A DNA stretch of 64,000 bases from Bacteroidales bacterium (GTDB taxonomy: Bacteria; Bacteroidota; Bacteroidia; Bacteroidales; P3). The notes under the pieces are model-generated. The model ran no database searches, had not been told where the DNA came from, and was given only the letters and a program-made list of their open reading frames with translations. This document shows, in pieces, positions 1 through 9,040 of the stretch. The translations under genes were made by a program, and so were the position numbers. The stretch's first letter is position 1. The number at the start of each line of letters is the position of its first letter. The stretch covers positions 46,097-110,096 of the forward strand of contig JAFSPS010000038.1 in assembly GCA_017451385.1 (NCBI GenBank), written 5' to 3'.

Positions 1-1
1 A

Positions 2-970
2 ATGGTGCAGGATGCCAATGGCTCGTTGCAGCCTTTTGCCCTCGACCGCATTATGGATGCAGTGCCGCAGCTGAAGTATTGCAACTATCAGATTGACTCA
101 TGCCAGATAGAGCATATCATAGATTCGTCGAATATGACACCATCGTTGTGGGTGGATATTGCCGAGATTGTGGAGCGCGAGTATGACAAGTATGACGGTT
201 TTGTGGTTCTCCACGGCACCGACACGATGGCATACACTGCTTCGGCGTTGAGCTTCATGTTCGACAACCTCGCCAAGCCCGTAGTACTCACAGGAAGCCA
301 GCTGCCGCTGGCAATGCTGCGCAGTGACGGACGTGAGAACATCATCTGCGCTCTTGAGATAGCCTCGGCGCAGGAGGTCTGTGTGCCAGAGGTATGCATC
401 TTCTTCGAGAATCATCTGTACCGAGGCAATCGTAGCACAAAGGTCAGCAGTGAGAATTTCGATGCTTTTCATAGCTACAACTATCCGTCTATAGCACGTG
501 CCGGCATCAATATTGCCTACAAGCGGCATCTGGTGCTGCCACAGCCGGAGCAGCCTCTCGTGGTGCGTAAACAGTTTGACGAGCGCATCGCAGTGCTTAA
601 ACTCTTCCCCGGCATCACCGCTTCGGTGGTGCGTTCGGTGCTTGGCAGTCCCGACTTGCAGGGGGCTATCATAGAAACCTATGGGTCGGGCAATGCGCCC
701 ACCGAGTCATGGTTCATTGATGCTGTGGCTGAGACTATAGATAGGGGAGTGGTGGTGCTCGACGTGACGCAGTGCAAATCGGGTGCCGTCAAGCTGCGCC
801 AGTATGCCGCTTCGTGCGACCTCGACCGCATCGGCGTCATCGGAGGCCACGATATCACCGTAGAGGCGGCGGTCACCAAGATGATGTACCTCCTTGGCAA
901 TTACGGCTCAGACCGTCAGAAGGTGCAGCGTCTGCTTGGCGAGAGCCTGCGTGGCGAGATTAGTCTCTGA
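2..970 (+). CDS. ansA: Type I L-asparaginase (5' truncated by window edge)
   Basis: Cytoplasmic-type asparaginase hydrolysing L-asparagine to aspartate and ammonia. The visible 322 residues contain the second active-site block HGTDTMAYTAS (about residues 71-81) and the SDGREN segment that carries the family's structural and catalytic residues. The first catalytic motif (TGGTIGM) is not in the window: the initial Met at base 2 fits the Met that closes that motif, so about 15-20 N-terminal codons probably lie upstream. The C-terminus is complete, stopping at TGA 968-970. The rest of the length fits the roughly 340-residue AnsA family. The gene upstream is not visible. Confidence 0.9.
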   Translation: MVQDANGSLQPFALDRIMDAVPQLKYCNYQIDSCQIEHIIDSSNMTPSLWVDIAEIVEREYDKYDGFVVLHGTDTMAYTASALSFMFDNLAKPVVLTGSQLPLAMLRSDGRENIICALEIASAQEVCVPEVCIFFENHLYRGNRSTKVSSENFDAFHSYNYPSIARAGINIAYKRHLVLPQPEQPLVVRKQFDERIAVLKLFPGITASVVRSVLGSPDLQGAIIETYGSGNAPTESWFIDAVAETIDRGVVVLDVTQCKSGAVKLRQYAASCDLDRIGVIGGHDITVEAAVTKMMYLLGNYGSDRQKVQRLLGESLRGEISL

Positions 971-1031
971 GACTTTGATGCAGTGCGTAGTACATTCATA
1001 TAGCCGGCTATTGTGTTAATCGCCCATACTG

Positions 1032-1757
1032 TTGCATAACGTCCGTTCATATTGTGCTTTGCTGTTGTTGCTTGCCAGCCTTGCTGGCGGCGTTGTGGCG
1101 CAGAACGAGATTTCCAACCTGCGTTCTTTCGACAGCCGTCTGCTGCACTACGGTATTCAGGTAGGCTATTCGCAGTCCAAGTTCGACCTCTCCTTCTCCG
1201 AAGACGATGAGATAAGGCAGATGCTGCGCGGTGTGCGCTCCTACTACTCTGCGGGTTTCCACATCTCTGTGATAGGCGATTTGCGACTTGGCAACTACTT
1301 CAACCTTCGAGCCCTCCCCGGCATCGTGTTGTTGACGCGCAAGATAGAGTATCTTTGGGATTCAACAGCGTTTGCCGTCACCCCGCTGGCGGAGACCAGC
1401 CGCTCCGTAGAGTCCGTATATGGCGAGCTGCCCATAGAGCTCAAGTTTCGTGCTTGGCGTTACAACAATTTCCGCCCTTACCTGACCGTGGGTGGCAGTT
1501 ACGCATTTGACTTCGCTTCGCTTCGCAAGAACAAGAATAACAACGATGAATCCATCATACGCCTCGATGCCAACAATTTATGCTACAGCCTTGGCGTAGG
1601 CGTGGATGTCTTTCTACGCTATGTGAAGTTTGCTATTGACCTCAAGATGTCTTTCGGCACTGTCGATTTGCTTATCCTTGATGATGAAATCTACACCCGT
1701 TCTATCAGCGGATTGCACACGCGCTCCGTCATGCTCTCTTTTACTTTTGAGGGATAA
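1032..1757 (+). CDS. porT: PorT-like outer-membrane beta-barrel protein
   Basis: A 241-residue exported protein with a hydrophobic signal peptide ending near AGGVVAQ (about residue 24), followed by alternating beta-strand-like segments and an aromatic-poor but strand-like C-terminal end. Length, the YGIQVGYSQSKF opening and the GELPIELKFR segment resemble PorT/SprT, an outer-membrane component needed for type IX secretion, which fits the T9SS operon at 7.9-15 kb. The start is TTG at 1032: an in-frame stop at 1017-1019 excludes anything longer, and no ATG sits before the signal peptide. It ends six bases before the next gene, so the two may be co-transcribed. A generic OMP_b-brl_2 barrel is the alternative. 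Confidence 0.62.
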   Translation: MHNVRSYCALLLLLASLAGGVVAQNEISNLRSFDSRLLHYGIQVGYSQSKFDLSFSEDDEIRQMLRGVRSYYSAGFHISVIGDLRLGNYFNLRALPGIVLLTRKIEYLWDSTAFAVTPLAETSRSVESVYGELPIELKFRAWRYNNFRPYLTVGGSYAFDFASLRKNKNNNDESIIRLDANNLCYSLGVGVDVFLRYVKFAIDLKMSFGTVDLLILDDEIYTRSISGLHTRSVMLSFTFEG

Positions 1758-1763
1758 CAAGTC

Positions 1764-3674
1764 ATGCCAAATAGTATAGCTCATCTGCAACAGCTGTCGC
1801 TACTCCTCAAGCACGAGCTTGAATATGAACGGCAGACCTATCTACACCGTCTCTCACCCGACCGCATAAGCGGACGCCTCCATGAGGCAGGGATACACTA
1901 TCCCGTAGAGCTGGGGCAGTCGGACTATAATGCCCTCAACCACCTTATCATCACCGTCACCTACAGTAGCGATGAGGAGCCGCTGGACAACGATTTCGAA
2001 CCCGGACGACCGGTGCATTTCTTCCGCCTTGCTGCCGATGGCAGCGAGGTATTGCAGGTCGGCGGCGTATGCTTTATTGACAGTGTCGGCGATGGTCTCG
2101 TCAGGGTCCGTCTCATTGATAAGGCTATGCTCGTCAGTCTCAGAACTATAGCCGAGTCATCGCTTGTGGGGCTGCAACTCTCAATAGATACCACCTCCTA
2201 TCAGGTCATGCAGGAGTCGCTCTCTGCCGCCATGCGTAGCAGCGACGAGCGTTTCATCCATCTGCGTGAGACACTCATAGGGGCGTTGCAACCCACGTTC
2301 CGACATGAGCAGCCGCTGCGGTTCCCATGGCTCAACGAGGTGCAAAACAGTGCTGTGCAGCGTGTCGTAGAGGCTCGTGAGGTTGCCGTAGTCCATGGCC
2401 CTCCCGGCACGGGCAAGACCACCACGCTCACCGAGGCTATCATAGAGACCCTGCGCCGCGAGGAGCAGGTGATGGTGGCAGCACCCAGCAATGCCGCTGT
2501 CGATTGGATTAGCGAACAGCTCATGCGTCGTGGCGTGCCTGTGTTGCGCATAGGCAATCCGATGCGCATGAGCGACGAGGTGATGCAGTGCAGCTATGAA
2601 CGCCGTTTTGCCGACCATCCCGATTATATAGAACTGTGGAGCATACAACGCCTGCTGCGTGCTCCGGAGCAGATAAAGGGTAGTGGGCGTGAGCGACAGG
2701 CACGTCTGCGCAAACTGCGCGAGCGTCAGACTGAGCTGGAATATAAAATTAACCGCGACCTCTTTGACCAGTCGCGTGTCATATCATGCACGCTCATCGG
2801 CAGTGCCTATCGACTGCTCGACCATCACCATTTCACTACGCTTTTCATTGACGAGGCGGCGCAAGCCCTTGAACCAGCCTGCTGGGCAGCCATCCTCAAA
2901 GCGGAGCGCGTGGTCCTCGGAGGCGACCACCAGCAACTGCCGCCCACGGTCAAGTCGCCCGAGGCCCTCCGCGGCGGATTGGGACGCACCCTCATGTCGC
3001 GTCTTGTCAACGAGAAGCCGTCGTGCGTAACGCTGCTGACTATGCAGTATCGCATGAACAGCTCCATCATGCAGTTCCCCTCGCAGTGGTTCTACGATGG
3101 TAGGCTTGTGGCAGCCCCAGAAGTTGCCGACAACCTTGTCTCGCCAATGGATACCGCCTTGACATGGATTGACACCGCCGACCTTGACTTCTCCGAGCGG
3201 CAGGCATCACGCTCCGCCACGCGCTCTAACGTGGAGGAGGCACGCCTGCTCGTACAGTCACTGCGCGACTATGTAAAGATGATAGGCATGGAGCATATCA
3301 TTGACGACGGCATCGACTTCGGCATCATTTCGCCCTATCGTGGGCAGGTGCGCCTCTTGCGTCGCATGATACGCAGCCAGCGCATGCTCAACCCTATACG
3401 GAAGGCTATCAGCGTGTATACTATAGACGGTTTCCAAGGACAGGAGCGCGATGTTATTATCATCAGCATGGTGCGCGACAATGATGACCATCAGATAGGT
3501 TTCCTACGTGACCTGCGGCGCATGAATGTCGCCATCACCCGTGCTCGCATGAAACTCATCATCATAGGCAATACTGTCACACTTGCGCAACATCCCTTTT
3601 ATCGGGTTCTGATAGCGCATATAGAACAAGAGGGACAAATTGTAAAACCCCAGACGGAGGAACTCCCATCGTGA
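1764..3674 (+). CDS. SF1B DNA/RNA helicase, IGHMBP2/Dna2-like
   Basis: A 636-residue ATP-dependent helicase of superfamily 1B. Motifs run in order: Walker A GPPGTGKTTT (about 212-221), Q-like and Ia region APSNAAVDW, Walker B FIDEAAQALEP, motif III GGDHQQLPPTV, motif IV QYRMN, motif V TIDGFQGQERDV and motif VI RRMNVAITRAR. The N-terminal 190 residues form a beta-rich domain such as precedes the helicase core in the SMUBP-2/IGHMBP2 group. It probably unwinds nucleic acid in repair or RNA metabolism; the substrate cannot be read from sequence. ATG 1764 follows the porT-like stop by six bases. Confidence 0.88.
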   Translation: MPNSIAHLQQLSLLLKHELEYERQTYLHRLSPDRISGRLHEAGIHYPVELGQSDYNALNHLIITVTYSSDEEPLDNDFEPGRPVHFFRLAADGSEVLQVGGVCFIDSVGDGLVRVRLIDKAMLVSLRTIAESSLVGLQLSIDTTSYQVMQESLSAAMRSSDERFIHLRETLIGALQPTFRHEQPLRFPWLNEVQNSAVQRVVEAREVAVVHGPPGTGKTTTLTEAIIETLRREEQVMVAAPSNAAVDWISEQLMRRGVPVLRIGNPMRMSDEVMQCSYERRFADHPDYIELWSIQRLLRAPEQIKGSGRERQARLRKLRERQTELEYKINRDLFDQSRVISCTLIGSAYRLLDHHHFTTLFIDEAAQALEPACWAAILKAERVVLGGDHQQLPPTVKSPEALRGGLGRTLMSRLVNEKPSCVTLLTMQYRMNSSIMQFPSQWFYDGRLVAAPEVADNLVSPMDTALTWIDTADLDFSERQASRSATRSNVEEARLLVQSLRDYVKMIGMEHIIDDGIDFGIISPYRGQVRLLRRMIRSQRMLNPIRKAISVYTIDGFQGQERDVIIISMVRDNDDHQIGFLRDLRRMNVAITRARMKLIIIGNTVTLAQHPFYRVLIAHIEQEGQIVKPQTEELPS

Positions 3675-3798
3675 CAGAGATTGTGGACAGCGTCATGACT
3701 CGTGGCAATAGGATGTACCCAATGTTTTGGACGGTTCCGCTGTCTGGCGGATTGGTAGATTTAGCAATAATTAGATATTCTTTGCGTTATTATACTTG

Positions 3799-4725
3799 AT
3801 GAATACGCCCAATCCTTTGTGTCGTGGCGATAAGGTTGCTATCGTCGCTACGGCGCGCAAGGTGTCTCCTGTGGAGCTTGAGCCGGCTGTCCAGCTGCTG
3901 CGCTCATGGGGGTTGTGTCCCGTCATTCCGGATGGGCTATATGCCACAGAGTGTCAGTTTGCAGGCAGCGATGCCCACCGTGCGGCACTGTTGCAGCATG
4001 CCATAGACGATGTGGATGTCAAAGCCATAATATGTGCCCGTGGCGGATATGGCACCGCACGCATCATAGACAGCGTTGACTTTTCTCCGCTCGCCGTTAC
4101 TCCCAAATGGATTGTGGGCTACAGCGATGCCACGGTCCTGCATAGCCATGTCCACACCCATGTAGGATGCCCTACGCTCCATGCCATCATGCCTATAAAT
4201 ATCACGGCTGACGACTTTGCGTCGCCTGCCGTCATGACATTGCACGATGTGCTCTTTGGTGTAGGCGAATGTGATTATCGTTTTGATTGCGCGCCAGCTG
4301 ATAATGCCGTTGTGCGCAACCGTTGTGGCAATGCCGAAGGTGTCGTTGTCGGTGGCAATCTGTCAATCCTCTACAGCCTTGTAGGTACGCCGTCGGATAT
4401 TGATACGAGTGGCAAACTGCTGCTGATTGAGGATGTTGATGAGTATCTTTATCATATCGACCGCATGATGCAGGCTCTGCGTCGCAGCGGCAAATTTGAC
4501 AAGCTCAAAGGACTCATTGTGGGGCAGTTCACCGATATGCACGACAATGCTACGCCTTTCGGACGCTCGGTGGCAGATATAGTGCTTGAAGCTGTTGCGG
4601 GCTATGATTTCCCCGTCTGCTTCAATGCACCTTTTGGCCATGTCGGCGTACAAAATCTCGCCATCCCGTTGGGACGTGTGGCACATCTGGAGGTATCGCC
4701 TACGACTGCGCAGCTATCCTTTTGA
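3799..4725 (+). CDS. LD-carboxypeptidase, peptidase family S66
   Basis: A 308-residue serine peptidase of the LdcA family, which removes the terminal D-alanine from murein tetrapeptides during cell-wall recycling. The family triad is visible: nucleophile Ser109 in GYSDATVLH, Glu211 in LLIEDVDEYLYHIDRM and His281 in APFGHVG. The glycine-rich ARGGYGTARIID segment (80-91) is the usual S66 N-terminal signature. I chose ATG 3799; a TTG one codon upstream is the only longer option. There is no signal peptide, consistent with a cytoplasmic recycling enzyme. An unassigned 124-bp spacer separates it from the helicase gene. Confidence 0.88.
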   Translation: MNTPNPLCRGDKVAIVATARKVSPVELEPAVQLLRSWGLCPVIPDGLYATECQFAGSDAHRAALLQHAIDDVDVKAIICARGGYGTARIIDSVDFSPLAVTPKWIVGYSDATVLHSHVHTHVGCPTLHAIMPINITADDFASPAVMTLHDVLFGVGECDYRFDCAPADNAVVRNRCGNAEGVVVGGNLSILYSLVGTPSDIDTSGKLLLIEDVDEYLYHIDRMMQALRRSGKFDKLKGLIVGQFTDMHDNATPFGRSVADIVLEAVAGYDFPVCFNAPFGHVGVQNLAIPLGRVAHLEVSPTTAQLSF

Positions 4726-4776
4726 CAATCTTACATCCAGAAGCCTTATATACTAATTATATAACCCCACTGCCTG

Positions 4777-6081
4777 ATGCTCCTCGTTTACGTCCCTCGC
4801 CTCACTAATCGTCTCGGATACACGCTCAACGTGTTGTTGAGCTATATCTTGCATATAGATTATCAGATAACCACCTCCATTGCTGCTTTCATGGAGCATG
4901 AGGGACCAAGGTTCAGTTATGGTGTGGATGCCCCGCTTGCCGATGAACCCTCTTTCCGTTGTGACACATTGTTGTTTGAGACTTCCGTTGCTCCTCGCGA
5001 AATAGGTTATACCCTTGTCGGCGACACCCATGCCATCTTCCCGGTTGAACAGCCGTCGTCGCTGCCGTTTGACCCCTTTGCGGCATCGTTCTTCATGCTT
5101 TCACGCTATGAGGAGTATCTGCCATTCGTTGCCGACGAGCATGGCCGTTTTCCTTCCAGCCAAAGCCTGGCGGCACGCGATGGTTTCCTAATGCAGGCCG
5201 TCGTTGACCGTTGGGCATTGCTTGTGCGCGACGTGCTGTGTCAGGCATTTCCCTCGCTGCAGCACCCTTTGCATAATGCTGAGTTTCTTGTAACTATTGA
5301 TATTGATGCCGCTTATTGCTATCGCCATAAGGGCATGCTGCGCACCTGCAGGGGCCTTATGCGTGACGCGCTGCTTAACCACGACTACGACGCCGTGCGC
5401 CGCCGCATCCGCGTCATTATGGGCAAAGAGGACGACCCCTACGACACGTTCGACTATATACTCGACCTTGCCCAACGGCACCCTTCTATCAAGCCAGTGT
5501 TCTTTGTCCTCCTTGCCGACTATAGCATCTACGACAAACCGATAGCCTACACTAACCGCACCCACCGCCAGCTCATACAGCATCTTGACGACTATGCCAA
5601 GATGGGGATACACACCTCCTATTATGCTGTGGAACAGCCAGAACTCGTTGAACTCGAGATGCAGCGTCTCTCGGCAATCCTACACCGTCCTATTGTACGT
5701 TCAAGAGCCCATTTCCTGCGGGTCGCTTTTCCCGACACCTTCAAGACGCTGATTGATGCCGGAATACAGTCAGACTACTCGCTCGGCTATGCCGAAGAAC
5801 CAGGGTTCCGTTGCGGCACCTGTACGCCGTATCCCTTCTTTGACCTCTCAACCAATCAGGAGCTGCCTTTGATGTTGCACCCATTTGCCGTAATGGATAC
5901 TACAATGCGAAAATACAAGACAATGGCTGATGCCGAAATACAGCAGGTGTATGCCTCGCTTGTCGATGAGACGCGTCGCAACGGTGGCACGCTCACTACG
6001 CTATGGCACAACCAGAATCTAACAGATTCCGACCAGTGGAGGTATAACCGTCAGATGCTTGAATATTTTGCATCGGTATAG
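4777..6081 (+). CDS. Polysaccharide deacetylase family protein
   Basis: A 434-residue protein with the two-part layout of a Bacteroidetes deacetylase-like family: an N-terminal domain (about 1-135, with PFDPFAASFFMLSRYEEY) and a NodB/polysaccharide-deacetylase-like barrel starting at FLVTIDIDAAYCYRHKG (about 170). In place of the usual HxxxH metal motif it has THRQLIQHL, and the acidic pair IDID stands at the first catalytic position. HYxx-type C-terminal features appear as LWHNQN. Likely works on envelope or capsular polysaccharide; substrate unknown. It starts 51 bp after the LD-carboxypeptidase gene on the same strand, so the two may form an envelope operon. Confidence 0.7.
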   Translation: MLLVYVPRLTNRLGYTLNVLLSYILHIDYQITTSIAAFMEHEGPRFSYGVDAPLADEPSFRCDTLLFETSVAPREIGYTLVGDTHAIFPVEQPSSLPFDPFAASFFMLSRYEEYLPFVADEHGRFPSSQSLAARDGFLMQAVVDRWALLVRDVLCQAFPSLQHPLHNAEFLVTIDIDAAYCYRHKGMLRTCRGLMRDALLNHDYDAVRRRIRVIMGKEDDPYDTFDYILDLAQRHPSIKPVFFVLLADYSIYDKPIAYTNRTHRQLIQHLDDYAKMGIHTSYYAVEQPELVELEMQRLSAILHRPIVRSRAHFLRVAFPDTFKTLIDAGIQSDYSLGYAEEPGFRCGTCTPYPFFDLSTNQELPLMLHPFAVMDTTMRKYKTMADAEIQQVYASLVDETRRNGGTLTTLWHNQNLTDSDQWRYNRQMLEYFASV

Positions 6082-6242
6082 AACAAATAGATAGGTGCTT
6101 ATTCCCAGATGTGTTTTGATACATTATATTAGGACGAGTTAAAAGTGAGTTTTTTTCGAGATAAGCATAAAAGGTACAAAAGTTTTCTTCTGGCAATACA
6201 ACAACAAACTAATACGTTAGCTCATACACAACAACATATATC

Positions 6243-6761
6243 ATGTTATCCCAAGACTCGTTAAAAAAAATCCGCGCCATCCTCTTTGACTGCGACGGCG
6301 TTATGACTGATGGCAGCGCATGGATATTATACAATGGCGATGCCATCCGTTCCTTCAATGTCAAGGATGGTTATGCCATACAATATGCCGTCAAGAAAGG
6401 CTATATCCTTGCCCTTATCACCGGTGCCAATTCACAGAGCACCGTCAACCGGATGCAGTATCTTGGCGTGAAGCATATCTTTTCCGGTTGCGCCAACAAG
6501 ATGCAGACCTATCGTCAATTTCTTGACGAGCAGCAACTCACATCAGAGCAGGTGCTTTATATGGGCGACGACATACCCGATTATGAGATTATGCGGCAGG
6601 TGGGCATAGCTGCCTGTCCTGCCGATGCAGTACCCGAAATCCTTGAAGTAGCGCATTATATTTCGCCCATCAAAGGCGGACACGGCTGTCTGCGCGATGT
6701 TATTGAGCAGGTGCTACGCGCTCAGGGACAATGGTTTCATTCCGATGCGGTCAACTGGTAG
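6243..6761 (+). CDS. kdsC: KDO-8-phosphate phosphatase, KdsC-like HAD hydrolase
   Basis: A 172-residue HAD-superfamily phosphatase of the small, cap-less KdsC type. It shows motif I ILFDCDGVMTDG (nucleophile Asp16, general acid Asp18), motif II LITGANSQ and motif IV YMGDDIPDYEIM. The tail GIAACPADAVPEI is typical of KdsC. It would dephosphorylate 3-deoxy-D-manno-octulosonate 8-phosphate on the way to the KDO of lipopolysaccharide. ATG 6243 follows a 161-bp spacer with no clear terminator. A different sugar-phosphate substrate (e.g. a nonulosonate phosphate) is possible because the subfamily is hard to separate by eye. Confidence 0.83.
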   Translation: MLSQDSLKKIRAILFDCDGVMTDGSAWILYNGDAIRSFNVKDGYAIQYAVKKGYILALITGANSQSTVNRMQYLGVKHIFSGCANKMQTYRQFLDEQQLTSEQVLYMGDDIPDYEIMRQVGIAACPADAVPEILEVAHYISPIKGGHGCLRDVIEQVLRAQGQWFHSDAVNW

Positions 6762-6975
6762 CAATCGCTGCTGGATGCGGCACAAGGTTGATAATCCCTA
6801 TTCATATGTTCTCGGTAGGTTTATATAGTAAAAGGGACTTCTGAAAATACCTTGTTGGGGCAGGCATGTAAAAATCAACTTTCAGATATTAAAATCTATA
6901 ATGCTATGGGTTGTTGTCCACAACCTCGATTCATAGGAACTGCCATAACAGAATGTCACATAACGGCTCGTCATT

Positions 6976-7782
6976 TTGAAACAATTAGTATATAGTATGT
7001 TGCTGACGCTTGTCCTGTTGACAAGTGGTGCGGTGTATGCCGTGCCGGACACTACATACAACATGATAGCCACATATTATGCTGATTTTTTTGTCGGACG
7101 CAAGACCTCGTCGGGTGACGTCTTCACGCAGGACAAGATGACTTGCGCCCACAAGTCTATCCCACTCGGTTCTTATGTGGAGGTGGTAAATCGCAGCGGG
7201 GGACAGCGTGTTGTCCTGCTTGTAAATGACAGGTGCCCCAAGCGTGGCGTACTTGATATGACGCGTACGGCGATAGCCGCTCTTGGTATCAAAGGCCGAG
7301 GTGATGTATCGGTGCGCATACTGCCACGAAAGCCGTCAGATTTCGTACTGATTCCTGATGCTGACTCGGAAGAGGAGGATATAGCGGAGTCGTTGGACTT
7401 GACCGAAGACGAGGAGGATGCGACCCCCTATTTTATAGACGGTGATGACGACACCGAATCTGATGATATAGACTATCGGCCCCAAGACAAGTCGAGCGTG
7501 TGTGCCGAATCGGGTGTTAGTATTAAGAATAAGAATCGACAGAGGCCGCGCGGCAGTGGCCCGTTTTTCGACATTGTCCTCTCCACCGAGCATACTCTCA
7601 AGATGGCAGAGCGTCGTGCATCGCTCCTGCCTACGGAGTATCTTGATGTTGTAGAATATCATAAGGTGTCAAATGGCTATCAAGTGATAATCTGCATTAT
7701 GCGCAACGAGAAAGAGATACAACTCATTGCTGACGAGCTCCGCGAAACATATCCTCGATTACAAATAATTCAAACTAACTAA
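6976..7782 (+). CDS. RlpA-family exported protein (DPBB domain) with SPOR-like tail
   Basis: A 268-residue exported protein. The signal peptide runs to about residue 22 (LLTSGAVYA). A double-psi beta-barrel of the RlpA type follows: ATYYADFFVGRKTSSGDVF and the conserved VNDRCPKRGVLDMTRTA, where the Asp of NDR corresponds to the family's active-site Asp. A long acidic linker (about 125-180, rich in D/E) leads to a 70-residue C-terminal segment that could be a divergent SPOR domain binding denuded peptidoglycan; that part is inference. The start is TTG 6976, which gives a proper n-region (MKQLVYS); the ATG seven codons later would remove it. Confidence 0.75.
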   Translation: MKQLVYSMLLTLVLLTSGAVYAVPDTTYNMIATYYADFFVGRKTSSGDVFTQDKMTCAHKSIPLGSYVEVVNRSGGQRVVLLVNDRCPKRGVLDMTRTAIAALGIKGRGDVSVRILPRKPSDFVLIPDADSEEEDIAESLDLTEDEEDATPYFIDGDDDTESDDIDYRPQDKSSVCAESGVSIKNKNRQRPRGSGPFFDIVLSTEHTLKMAERRASLLPTEYLDVVEYHKVSNGYQVIICIMRNEKEIQLIADELRETYPRLQIIQTN

Positions 7783-7802
7783 AAAATCAAATAACATAAT
7801 TG

Positions 7803-7831
7803 TTGCATTTCAAAAAAAAAAATTATCTTTG
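7803..7831 (+). promoter_or_regulatory. Bacteroidetes-type promoter of the T9SS operon
   Basis: TATCTTTG at 7824-7831 matches the Bacteroidetes -7 element TAnnTTTG and is preceded by TTG at 7803-7805 with an 18-bp spacer. It lies in an A-rich stretch about 100 bp before the porP start and after the rlpA-like stop, so it should drive porP-gldKLMN. Confidence 0.75.
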
Positions 7832-7933
7832 CAAAACGTTCATTTGTATGCATTGTATTGTGATAATGCACACTTTTGTACGTATAAATAATTGAAAAAA
7901 AGATGTTTATATATAGGCAGATATTGTTTACAC

Positions 7934-8941
7934 ATGAAAATCGCGCTACCTAAATTCTTAGCTTTTGCTGTTTTAATGGTGGGATTTTCGTGTCTTGCCA
8001 TTGCTCAACAGGAGGCCCAGTTCACACAATATATGTTCAACAGGCTCTCTTACAACCCTGCCTATGCTGGAAGCAATGGTTCTATATGTGCTACTGCTCT
8101 CTATCGCAGTCAGTGGATGGGGCTTAAGCTCGATGCTCCTGCCGAAGGCATTAGTGCCGGCAAGGTGCCTACCGACTATCTTTTCTCTGTCGATATGCCT
8201 GTCAAATTCCTGCATGGCGGCATTGGTCTCACTGTGGCTGGCGAGGATATTGGATATCGAAACACCATTGGTGTTAATCTCGACTACGCGTTCCGCATCT
8301 ACTGGGGACAGGGTACATTGGCTGCTGCTATCGAGGCTAATCTTTTCAATGGTAAGATTGATTTCGCTCAGCTGCGCGGTGCTGATGACGATTTCTCGAG
8401 TGCTGGTTCTTCCGACCCACTTCTGCCGTCGCAGCAACAGGAGTCTGACATGCTTTTCGACCTCTCTACAGGCCTCTACTACAATGTCCCCGGAGCCTAC
8501 TATTTGGGATTCTCTCTGAAGAATGTGTTGGGCACACATAGCGACAATCTGCAATATTCAAACGTGCGCACGCTCTACCTCATGGGCGGCTTCGACTATA
8601 CGCTGCCGTTCCATCCCTCTTTCAAGCTGCGCCCCTCCGTCCTTGTCAAGACCACCAACTTCACCTCGTGGCAGGTGGATGCTTCGTGCCTGTTGGACTA
8701 TCAGAATTTCTTCTGGCTTGGTGCCGCCTACCGCTTCAACGATGCTGTCTCGCTCCTTGGCGGTATCACATGGAACAAGCTTCGCGTCGGCGTTGGCTAC
8801 GACATCACTACTTCCAAGCTTGGTGCATACAAGGGTGGCCGCAGCGCCGGCTCGTTGGAGCTCTACCTGCGCTACTGCTTCAAAGTCATTATCCCACAGC
8901 GTTCTGTGACGATGTATCGTAACACGCGCTACCTGTTCTAA
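7934..8941 (+). CDS. porP: Type IX secretion membrane protein PorP/SprF family
   Basis: A 335-residue outer-membrane protein with signal peptide MKIALPKFLAFAVLMVGFSC and mature start near QQEAQFTQYMFN. The opening QFTQYMFNRLSYNPAYAGS is the recognised PorP/SprF signature. It continues with repeated beta strands ending in LELYLRYCF. PorP-type barrels cooperate with the GldK/GldN ring and link the T9SS to surface attachment or B-type CTD substrates. ATG 7934 is chosen over TTG 7892 because the longer form puts 14 charged residues before the signal peptide. It is first in the gldKLMN operon, exactly the order known from Porphyromonas porPKLMN. Confidence 0.9.
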   Translation: MKIALPKFLAFAVLMVGFSCLAIAQQEAQFTQYMFNRLSYNPAYAGSNGSICATALYRSQWMGLKLDAPAEGISAGKVPTDYLFSVDMPVKFLHGGIGLTVAGEDIGYRNTIGVNLDYAFRIYWGQGTLAAAIEANLFNGKIDFAQLRGADDDFSSAGSSDPLLPSQQQESDMLFDLSTGLYYNVPGAYYLGFSLKNVLGTHSDNLQYSNVRTLYLMGGFDYTLPFHPSFKLRPSVLVKTTNFTSWQVDASCLLDYQNFFWLGAAYRFNDAVSLLGGITWNKLRVGVGYDITTSKLGAYKGGRSAGSLELYLRYCFKVIIPQRSVTMYRNTRYLF

Positions 8942-9040
8942 TGCCGACGAAACAAACTGACATAACGACTACTATCGTAACAAAATATAGAAAAATCCGT
9001 AAAAGATAAATAAGTCTTGAATAACATAAAACACACCAAT